From assembly GCF_032477075.1 (NCBI RefSeq), contig NZ_JAWDXO010000017.1, forward strand, positions 1 to 58,083: a stretch of 58,083 nt of DNA. The letters are read 5' to 3'. The position numbers were made by a program, and so were the translations under genes. The notes below the pieces were generated by a model. That model had not been told where the DNA came from, searched no databases, and was given only the letters and a program-made list of their open reading frames with translations. The stretch comes from Fusobacterium sp. GTDB lineage: Bacteria > Fusobacteriota > Fusobacteriia > Fusobacteriales > Fusobacteriaceae. Shown in pieces: positions 51,930-58,083 of the stretch. Numbering within the stretch: the stretch's first letter is position 1; every line of letters begins with the position of its first letter.

Positions 51930-53318
51930 ATGAATAAAAAAATTGAAAAGAGACCAAGTTTTTTTGCAGCTATGTTTGTGTTCTTATTTTTGATATTTGC
52001 AATGGCAGCACAAATATTTATAATCAAAAACAATGATATAGCACATATTACACTTCTTGGGGTAACAGTAGTAACAGTAATTGTTGCATTTATTTCAGGT
52101 TTTACTTGGGAGGATATTCAGGCAGGAATAATGCATGGAGCTAATTTAGCTATGATACCAGCACTTATTTTAATATTAGTGGGAGTAGTTGTGGCAGCAT
52201 GGATACCAGCAGGAACAATTCCATCAATTATTTATTATGGACTAAAAATTTTAAATCCCAAAATATTCCTATTTACAGTTTGTCTTATTTGCTGTATTGC
52301 TTCACTATCTACAGGAAGTTCATGGACTACAGGAGCAACAGTAGGAGTAGCATTTATGGGTATAGGTATGGGACTGAATATTCCACCAGCTATGACAGCA
52401 GGAGCAGTTATTTCTGGAGCAATATTTGGAGATAAGATGTCACCAATGTCTGACTCTACAAACTTAGCAGCAGCAGTAGCAGAAGCTGATTTATTTGATC
52501 ATATTAAAAGTATGATGTACAGCACAGGACCAGCTATAATTATTTCTCTTATTTTATATTTTTTTCTTGGTATGAAATTTAGTGGAGATATTGATTCCTC
52601 ACAGATAGATTTAATAACAACAGGATTAAAAGAAAATTATTTTATAAGTCCAATAGCATTTTTACCAATGGTAATTGTAATAATATTAGCTGTAAAAAAA
52701 GTAAATGGGTTAGCAGTAATGGCAATAGCTGGTTTGTTAGGAGGATTTTTTGCTATAACATTTGGGGGATATGGAATAGGAGAGATAATGAATGCTATGG
52801 ATTTCGGCTTTGTATCTAAAACAGGAATAGGGGAGGTAGACAGACTTCTTTCAAGAGGTGGAATGCAGAGTATGATGTGGACAACTTCACTTGGTTTGAT
52901 AGCATTGAGTTTAGGAGGATTATTTGAAAAAACATATATATTAGATGTACTTCTTGGCAGATTAAAAGGAATTACAAAAAGTACAGGAGGACTTATTACT
53001 ACCCATGTACTTATGGCAATAGCTATAAACTTTTTTTCAGCAAGTCAGCATATGGCAATTATATTTTCAGGAAGAATGTTAGCTCCAAGTTATAAAGAAA
53101 AGGGAATTCAGCCATCTGTATGTTCAAGAGTTTGTGAAGACAGTGCTACTGTGACATCTCCTTTGGTACCTTGGGGATTATGCGGTTTGTTTTTTACAGG
53201 AGCATTAGGTGTAAGTACATTTGAATATGCTCCATATACATTCCTTGCTTTTCTGGCGCCACTTATTACAATAGTTTATGGTTGGACAAATAAATTTATT
53301 TTTAAAACAGAAAAATAA
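51930..53318 (+). CDS. NhaC-family Na+/H+ antiporter
   Basis: A 462-residue membrane protein with about 12 helices. The NhaC family signature is GDKMSPMSDSTNLAAAVAEAD, with SLSTGSSWTTGATVGVAFMGIG before it and SRVCEDSATVTSPLVPWGLCG later. Members exchange Na+ for H+; some, like MleN of Bacillus, also swap malate and lactate. Because the next two genes are an M20 peptidase and an amidohydrolase, this copy could move an organic solute together with Na+, but that is inference. GGAGG lies before ATG 51930. Confidence 0.92.
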   Translation: MNKKIEKRPSFFAAMFVFLFLIFAMAAQIFIIKNNDIAHITLLGVTVVTVIVAFISGFTWEDIQAGIMHGANLAMIPALILILVGVVVAAWIPAGTIPSIIYYGLKILNPKIFLFTVCLICCIASLSTGSSWTTGATVGVAFMGIGMGLNIPPAMTAGAVISGAIFGDKMSPMSDSTNLAAAVAEADLFDHIKSMMYSTGPAIIISLILYFFLGMKFSGDIDSSQIDLITTGLKENYFISPIAFLPMVIVIILAVKKVNGLAVMAIAGLLGGFFAITFGGYGIGEIMNAMDFGFVSKTGIGEVDRLLSRGGMQSMMWTTSLGLIALSLGGLFEKTYILDVLLGRLKGITKSTGGLITTHVLMAIAINFFSASQHMAIIFSGRMLAPSYKEKGIQPSVCSRVCEDSATVTSPLVPWGLCGLFFTGALGVSTFEYAPYTFLAFLAPLITIVYGWTNKFIFKTEK

Positions 53319-53334
53319 TAAGGTGGTATTTAGA

Positions 53335-54528
53335 ATGGTAAATAGAAAAGAAAGTCTTGATTTATTAAAAAAATTAATAAGTATAAAAAGCAATTATTTT
53401 CATGAAAAAGAAATAATGGAGTATTGTTATGATTGGTTTAAGAATAATGATATGAATATTTCATATCATTATTATACAGATAATAAAGTAACTGATTTTA
53501 GCGGGATAAATATAATAGGAGAGATGAAAGGGAGTGAAGAAGGACCTGTACTTCTCATAAATGGACACCTTGATACTGTAGAAGAGTGCACTGGCTGGAG
53601 TAAAAATCCCTATATCCCCCTTGAAGAAGATGGAAAACTCTATGGATTAGGAGCACTTGATATGAAATCAGGGTGTGCTGCTGCTATGATAGCACTTAGA
53701 GAATTTAAAAAAAATATAATGAATTTTAAAGGAAAAATAATATATTCTTTTGTTTCTGATGAAGAAGGACCATATGGACTGGGAACAAATTTTATTCTGA
53801 ATGATGGCTTAATAAATGAAAGTGATATAGCAATAGTGACAGAACCAAGCAGTGGTTTTCTTCGTATGAAAGAACCTGTCATATGTCTAGGTGCAAGGGG
53901 AGGTTATGGATACAGCATTAAAATATATGGAAAATCAAGTCATGCTGCAACTCCTGAATATGGGATAAATGCTGTAGATGAAGCAGGAAAACTTATTGTT
54001 GAACTCAGTAAAGCTATTCCAGTGTATGATGAAAAACTTGGACATTCAAGCCATTGTGTAATTGAAATAGAAGGGGGGGGAGCAGCCTGCTCAGTTCCTG
54101 ATAATGCAGAAGTAAAAATATTCAGACATATAGTACGTGGAGAAAACAAAAATACTATAAAAAAAGAGATAGATGAAGCTGCTATAAGATGTGGATTAAA
54201 AGGGCGATATGAAGTAATATTCCGTGAAGCTCCGCTTGAAAATGCAGATGGATTTATGCCATATGTTGTAGATGAAAAATTATTAGAAATAGAAATCTTA
54301 AAAGATTCTATAAAAAAAATAACTTCTAAGGAAGCAGAGATAAAATATTTTTCAAGTATTGGGGATTTTAATTCTATAGCCTCTAAACTGAATATTCCTG
54401 TTATTATATATGGAGCATCAGGAGATAATTTTCATGGGAGCGATGAAGCAGTAGATATAAAAAGTTTTTATGAAACAGTAGAAGTTCTTTATGATTTTCT
54501 TGTTAAATATTTAGCTATACCAAAATAA
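53335..54528 (+). CDS. M20-family metallohydrolase (ArgE/DapE/CPG2-like)
   Basis: A 397-residue di-zinc hydrolase. Metal ligands and catalytic residues appear in LLINGHLDTVEE, YGLGALDMKSGCAA, FVSDEEGPYGLGT (catalytic Glu pair) and IVTEPSS, with the dimerisation domain starting GARGGYGYSIKIYGKSSHAATPEYG. The C-terminal His ligand lies in GDNFHGSDEAVD. Substrates are N-acyl amino acids, dipeptides or related amides; the specificity cannot be read. ATG 53335 is chosen with AAGGTGG 8 bases upstream; the longer frame overlaps nhaC without a binding site. It starts 16 bases after the antiporter. Confidence 0.9.
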   Translation: MVNRKESLDLLKKLISIKSNYFHEKEIMEYCYDWFKNNDMNISYHYYTDNKVTDFSGINIIGEMKGSEEGPVLLINGHLDTVEECTGWSKNPYIPLEEDGKLYGLGALDMKSGCAAAMIALREFKKNIMNFKGKIIYSFVSDEEGPYGLGTNFILNDGLINESDIAIVTEPSSGFLRMKEPVICLGARGGYGYSIKIYGKSSHAATPEYGINAVDEAGKLIVELSKAIPVYDEKLGHSSHCVIEIEGGGAACSVPDNAEVKIFRHIVRGENKNTIKKEIDEAAIRCGLKGRYEVIFREAPLENADGFMPYVVDEKLLEIEILKDSIKKITSKEAEIKYFSSIGDFNSIASKLNIPVIIYGASGDNFHGSDEAVDIKSFYETVEVLYDFLVKYLAIPK

Positions 54529-54585
54529 TATTTATAGCTATTTAGAAATTTAGAACTTGATTTCAATAGAAAATGAAAATATAAA

Positions 54586-54638
54586 TTGACAGTTTTTTCA
54601 TAGCTTTTTCATGAAAGTATTATTGTATATGATATAAT
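54586..54638 (+). promoter_or_regulatory. Possible promoter before the amidohydrolase
   Basis: A perfect TATAAT lies at 54633-54638, and a perfect TTGACA at 54586-54591 is too far upstream to pair with it. TTTCATGAAA at 54607-54616 is palindromic. An internal promoter is plausible but the -35 box is not clear. Confidence 0.35.
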
Positions 54639-54665
54639 AGAGAAAAAAGAAAAGGTGGTTAGTAT

Positions 54666-56213
54666 ATGGAGAAAAAAGATATCTCTCTGCTTTTATACAA
54701 TGGAACTATTTATTCTATGGAGAACAAAATATACAACTGGGTAGCTGTAAAAGATGGAAAAATCTATAAAACTGGATGTAGTGATGAATATAAATCTCTA
54801 TTGAAACTTACAAAAAAATCTGTTAATTTAAAAGGAAAAACAGTTCTTCCAGGGTTTTATGATTGTCATGTTCATTTAGTACAGACAGGAATAAATATAC
54901 TTTTTGGAGTAGATTTAAGTGAAGCATCTACTATAATGGAAGTATTGGAATTGATAAAAAAGAAAGCAGATACTCTTAAAGAAGGAGAATTAGTACAGGG
55001 AGTAAGATTTAATATCAGTAATATAAAAGAGAATAGGTATCCTACTAGAAAAGAATTAGATAAGATTGTTCCTAATAACCCTGTATGGTTGAATAGTATT
55101 GAATATCATACTAGTGTTATAAATTCAATGGCTTTATTACAGCTGAATCTTCCTTATGATATAGAGGGAATGCCAAGAGATGAGAGAAATCTTCCATTAG
55201 GAATATTAAGTGGAAAAGCTGGAGCCTTTGTAAAGAATAGAATATCACAGAAAATAGATGACAGAATGAGAGAAAAAGCAGTTGAAAAGGCTCTTTGTAC
55301 AGCCAGTTATAATGGAGTAACTACTATTCATGCTATGGAAGGGGGTTATAGTTTTAATAATAGAGATGCTGAATTTATTTTGAAAAATAAAGATAAATTT
55401 GAACAGGATATTCTTCTTTTTTTTCAGACTATTGATATAACTAAAGCTTATACTCATGATTTGAAAAGATTGGGAGGGGATATTTTTATAGATGGATCTT
55501 TTGCATCTAAAACTGCTGCTATTTCCAAGTCATATAAAAGAGAAAAGGATAATTTTGGAAAGTTATATTATAATCAGCATGAATTAAATGCCTTTGCTGA
55601 AGAAGCAGTAAAAAATGATATTCAGATAGCTTTTCATGCTATAGGTGACAGAGCTATTGAACAAGCATTAAATGCTATAGAATTTGCACAAAAGAAAAAA
55701 AATAGAAGGTCTTTCCGAAATAGAATAGAACATTTTGAACTAGCTACTGATGCACAAATAAAAAAAGTAAAGAAATTGAATATAATATTATCTATGCAGC
55801 CTATTTTTGAAACTGTATTTGGTCAAAAAAATGGACTTTATGAGAAAAGACTTGTAAAAAGTTATTCAGATAATTCAAATAGATTTAAAAAAATAGTGGA
55901 TGAAGGTATTATTATAATAGGAGGATCAGACAGTGATGTATGTGAAATAAATCCTATATTGGGAATACATAGTGCTGTTAATCATCCAAAAAATAAAAGC
56001 AGTGTTTCCGTGTTGGAAGCTGTAAATATGTTTACTGTCAATGCTGCTTATGCTTCCTTTGAAGAAAATGAGAAAGGAAGTATTAAGAATGGTAAAATTG
56101 CTGATATGGTAGTAATAGACAGAAATATTTTTCAGATAGATAAAAAAGATATAAAAGATGCAAAAGTGAAGATGACTATAAAAGATGGGAACATAATATA
56201 TGATAATTTCTGA
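54666..56213 (+). CDS. Amidohydrolase, YtcJ-like (Amidohydro_3)
   Basis: A 515-residue metal-dependent hydrolase of the amidohydrolase superfamily. The first metal site is GFYDCHVHLVQTG (HxH); further ligands are in the Lys/His region, FHAIGDRAIEQALNAIEFAQ, NRIEHFELATDAQIKK and the final Asp in GGSDSDVCEINPILG. The C-terminal SIKNGKIADMVVIDRNIF closes the beta-sandwich. YtcJ-like enzymes cleave N-formyl or other exocyclic amide bonds; the true substrate is unknown. AAGGTGG precedes ATG 54666. The regulator gene begins about 11 bases after its stop. Confidence 0.9.
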   Translation: MEKKDISLLLYNGTIYSMENKIYNWVAVKDGKIYKTGCSDEYKSLLKLTKKSVNLKGKTVLPGFYDCHVHLVQTGINILFGVDLSEASTIMEVLELIKKKADTLKEGELVQGVRFNISNIKENRYPTRKELDKIVPNNPVWLNSIEYHTSVINSMALLQLNLPYDIEGMPRDERNLPLGILSGKAGAFVKNRISQKIDDRMREKAVEKALCTASYNGVTTIHAMEGGYSFNNRDAEFILKNKDKFEQDILLFFQTIDITKAYTHDLKRLGGDIFIDGSFASKTAAISKSYKREKDNFGKLYYNQHELNAFAEEAVKNDIQIAFHAIGDRAIEQALNAIEFAQKKKNRRSFRNRIEHFELATDAQIKKVKKLNIILSMQPIFETVFGQKNGLYEKRLVKSYSDNSNRFKKIVDEGIIIIGGSDSDVCEINPILGIHSAVNHPKNKSSVSVLEAVNMFTVNAAYASFEENEKGSIKNGKIADMVVIDRNIFQIDKKDIKDAKVKMTIKDGNIIYDNF

Positions 56214-56224
56214 GGTGTATGACA

Positions 56225-57445
56225 TTGGATAAACTGAAATTAAAACTATTAGGGAATACTCAGATATTTTTTAATGATACAAATATAACTCCTCTTTTAA
56301 GTGGGAAATCAATAGCTCTCTTGGCATATTTATCTTTTTATAGAGAAATAAGGCATAAAAGAAATAAAATAGTATATTTTTTATGGGGAAACAGTCAGGA
56401 CAGTTCTGCAAAATATAATTTACGATATAATTTATGGTCTATCAATAAAATTATAAAAAATCAGTCATTGGAAAAATTAATTGATTCTGTAGGAAAAGAA
56501 CTTTATATAAATTCTAAAATAGATATTGAACTAGATATAGATAATTTACTAAAGATTGAGAAAGAATTGAAATCTGGTGTATATACAATAGAAAATATAA
56601 TTTTAGAAAAGGAAAAATATAGAGAACTTTTTCTTGATGGAATATATATAAAGGAATGTTTTGAATTTAATGACTGGGTATACAATAAAAGAGAAGAATT
56701 TCAAAAAATTTATATTACTATGATAAAAATTTTGTTAGAATATTACCAATTAAATAAGATGCATAATGATTCTATAAAAATATTAAAAGAATTAATTAAT
56801 TTAAATCCTTATAATGAGGAAAATTATATCCAGATAATTAAAGGGTTTCTTGCCCTTAATGACAAAAAAAATGCTTTGCTTTATTATAATAAATGTATAA
56901 ATATCTTTAGAGAAGAATTAAATATATCTCCAACAGAATTTTTATTAGAGTGGAAAGAAACAATTAAAGAGTCTTCTGTACCTAAAAATGTAAAGTCTCA
57001 TAAAATAAATATATTTTTAAGAGAAGAAGAGGAAAAAAAGATTCTTACTGTAGAGTGTTTTCCCAGTAGAATAGAATATAGTTTTCTATATGAATTATCA
57101 GATATTATTATAAAAAATATGGAGATAAAGGATAAGGTTCTTTTAAAAGAGATATCTTATATTAATTCAGAAGCAGAAATTCAAGATAATTCTTATTATC
57201 CTGATAATGAAGTTTATAAAATAAGATTATTTAATTCTTTTATAAAACTTTTGAATATTTTTTCTGAAGGAAATGAACTGTTCCTTGTAATAAGAAATTT
57301 TCATTTTATAGATAAAATCTCCTTTGATTTTTTTAAATATCTAGTGTTTTCTAATAAAGTTGAAGGGAATATCTATCTTACAAATACATTAAATTGTGAG
57401 GAATTATCATTTATAGAAAAGTATATAACTGTACATAAAAATTAA
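56225..57445 (+). CDS. SARP/BTAD-type regulator with a degenerate C-terminal ATPase-like segment
   Basis: A 406-residue protein. Residues 1-90 form an OmpR-type winged helix as in SARP regulators (KLKLLGNTQIFFNDTNITPLLSGKSIALLAYLSF, then the IVYFLWGNSQDSSAKYNLRYNLWSINKI equivalent). Residues 110-250 are a BTAD TPR-like domain (YNKREEFQKIYITMIKILLEYY, SIKILKELINLNPYNEENYIQI). The last 140 residues resemble the part of AfsR/LAL ATPases after the P-loop, including FLVIRNFHFIDKISFDFFKYL where active proteins have a DD-HW-D Walker B. No Walker A exists, so ATP use is unlikely. TTG 56225 has GAGGTG 7 bases upstream; the ATG at 56219 is too close. It probably controls the preceding operon. Confidence 0.8.
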   Translation: MDKLKLKLLGNTQIFFNDTNITPLLSGKSIALLAYLSFYREIRHKRNKIVYFLWGNSQDSSAKYNLRYNLWSINKIIKNQSLEKLIDSVGKELYINSKIDIELDIDNLLKIEKELKSGVYTIENIILEKEKYRELFLDGIYIKECFEFNDWVYNKREEFQKIYITMIKILLEYYQLNKMHNDSIKILKELINLNPYNEENYIQIIKGFLALNDKKNALLYYNKCINIFREELNISPTEFLLEWKETIKESSVPKNVKSHKINIFLREEEEKKILTVECFPSRIEYSFLYELSDIIIKNMEIKDKVLLKEISYINSEAEIQDNSYYPDNEVYKIRLFNSFIKLLNIFSEGNELFLVIRNFHFIDKISFDFFKYLVFSNKVEGNIYLTNTLNCEELSFIEKYITVHKN

Positions 57446-57708
57446 ATAATAGATTGTTTAAAAAAAAGTAGAAGCTGTTGTAAATTGATAGTTTTGAACT
57501 AAAATAAAGTTAAAGGAAAAAATAGAAAATAAAGAGAGATAGACAAAAACCAGCAGAGAAAGTATTGAAAAATAAAGATGAAAAACCTAACAAGGGGACT
57601 AAATCCACATAAGTGGAATTTAAACTATCTATCTGTTGTAAAATAATGAGCTATTGGAACTCCAGACTAAATCTATATAAATAAAAAAATATTTTAGTAA
57701 AAAAATCA

Positions 57709-57748
57709 TCACCCATGAGGTAAATTTACCTTGTTGGTGATTTTTTGT
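57709..57748. terminator. Terminator (copy 2 of the repeated hairpin)
   Basis: Two 16-base arms (57709-57724 and 57725-57740) followed by T6. It matches the hairpin at 48306-48337 at nearly all positions and has A-rich sequence on the left, so it may work in both directions. Confidence 0.8.
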
Positions 57749-57821
57749 TATGGTAGGAAATTTTTGATAAAAAAATAGCTTTAATATTAAAATAAATCAC
57801 AGTATTTTTTTAGGAACTGTG

Positions 57822-57989
57822 ATGAGAATAATGAACTTTTTAAAGTGGAAAAATAAAAAAAATGGAGGAACAGCTGATGAAGCAGTGCAAGAATTAAAAT
57901 ATACAGCAAAAGTATTCTTTAAAACTGTAAAAAAAATTTACAGTATACTTATATGGATAAAGGCGAACTCTCCCAACTTCCAACATTAA
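57822..57989 (+). CDS. Doubtful 55-residue basic peptide
   Basis: The frame begins at ATG 57822 with AGGA 6 bases upstream and encodes a Lys-rich peptide (MRIMNFLKWKNKKNGGTADE, then FFKTVKKIYSILIWIKA). An open frame of similar length exists on the other strand, so coding is unproved. It has no recognised relatives and might be a remnant. Confidence 0.25.
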   Translation: MRIMNFLKWKNKKNGGTADEAVQELKYTAKVFFKTVKKIYSILIWIKANSPNFQH

Positions 57990-57991
57990 CG

Positions 57992-58020
57992 ATTATAACC
58001 TTTAAGATTATAAAAGTCAA
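57992..58020 (-). promoter_or_regulatory. Minus-strand promoter in the terminal spacer
   Basis: Read on the minus strand: TTGACT (58020-58015), 17 bp, TATAAT (57997-57992). It faces leftward into a stretch without a recognised gene and could make a small RNA ending near the hairpin at 57709-57740. Confidence 0.5.
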
Positions 58021-58083
58021 GATATAATATTTGTGTGTAAAAAAGCATCTTAAAATTGACATCTTAAAAATAGAGCTCTTTAT

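Larger units (their letters stand above)
57446..58083. other. Non-coding tail of the window with hairpins and outward-facing promoters
   Basis: About 640 bases without a convincing gene. From 57600 to 57680 there is a small hairpin TCCAC/GTGGA and a less AT-rich stretch with no recognised identity. A terminator hairpin lies at 57709-57740. A doubtful 55-codon frame runs from 57822 to 57989. A minus-strand promoter (TTGACT-17-TATAAT) lies at 58020-57992, and TTGACA at 58056-58061 may be the -35 box of a plus-strand gene beyond the window. CATCTTAAAA is repeated at 58046 and 58060. Confidence 0.5.

Noticed and set aside
54586..54638. Perfect TTGACA and perfect TATAAT before the amidohydrolase as one promoter
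   Set aside because: The two boxes are 41 bp apart, far beyond the 16-19 bp needed, so they cannot act together.
57580..57680. Right end of an IS200/IS605-type element or an omega RNA
   Set aside because: Only one 5-bp hairpin and general composition support it; no TnpA or TnpB fragment lies next to it.
57800..57990. A 60-codon minus-strand frame opposite the doubtful 55-codon plus-strand frame
   Set aside because: It has no ribosome-binding site at a proper distance, and its Phe-rich sequence is the usual mirror of an A-rich plus strand.
1..58083. CRISPR arrays, tRNA or rRNA genes, complete insertion sequences or prophage
   Set aside because: No regularly spaced repeats, no tRNA T-loop-like sequences in spacers, no rRNA segments and no transposase, integrase or phage structural genes were seen.

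Overview
The window is a low-GC chromosomal segment from a Gram-negative anaerobe, best explained as a Fusobacterium of the larger-genome type (F. varium, F. ulcerans or F. mortiferum group). The evidence is a type V autotransporter beta-barrel ending in Phe, a complete stretch of lipid A genes (lpxC, fabZ, lpxA, lpxI, lpxB, msbA) combined with strong AT bias, AGA/AAA/ATA-rich codon use, many TTG starts and strong Shine-Dalgarno sites, and fermentative or amino-acid-based metabolism. No tRNA, rRNA, CRISPR array, complete insertion sequence or prophage is seen.

Layout. 1-7.6 kb: the end of an autotransporter, then an acid phosphatase coupled to a sigma-54 activator. Three identical inverted repeats and a canonical -24/-12 promoter follow, driving a CitMHS-type transporter and a split AtuA-type enzyme, and next to these lies rpoN itself, so the locus carries a whole sigma-54 circuit. 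7.6-11.4 kb: pssA, a YlmH-like S4 protein, a membrane-anchored coiled-coil protein and the SRP RNA gene. 11.4-20.9 kb: one long operon pcrA-lpxC-fabZ-lpxA-lpxI-lpxB-msbA-rph-rdgB, joining DNA repair, lipid A synthesis and export, RNA processing and nucleotide sanitation. 21-28.5 kb: hslU without an adjacent hslV, a MATE exporter, a sulfonate/nitrate-type ABC importer and a lactate-oxidase-like flavoprotein. 28.5-39.3 kb: recJ, a TPR protein with an SLT-like domain lacking the expected Glu, mutL, rlmH, two small conserved genes (one with a suspicious in-frame stop), a TPR lipoprotein and lysS.

39.4-48.3 kb: lrgA-lrgB; a MerR regulator and an iron-type alcohol dehydrogenase behind a textbook MerR promoter (19-bp spacer filled by a palindrome); a candidate C-rich small RNA on the minus strand; a DJ-1/PfpI protein; a lysine exporter of the LysO type split into two genes; galM; and a peptide-type binding protein followed by an M42 aminopeptidase. 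48.4-51.5 kb is an accessory minus-strand block of unrecognised proteins, including a 39-residue membrane peptide. 51.9-57.4 kb holds an NhaC-family antiporter, an M20 peptidase, an amidohydrolase and a SARP/BTAD-type regulator whose C-terminal ATPase part looks degenerate. The last 640 bases are non-coding apart from a doubtful 55-codon frame.

The most promising less-described items are the sigma-54/CitMHS/AtuA circuit, the minus-strand C-rich small RNA at 42.26-42.38 kb, the BTAD regulator with an eroded ATPase domain beside an amide/peptide-processing set, and the accessory block at 48.4-51.5 kb. All functions are read from sequence and memory of families; no search was run.
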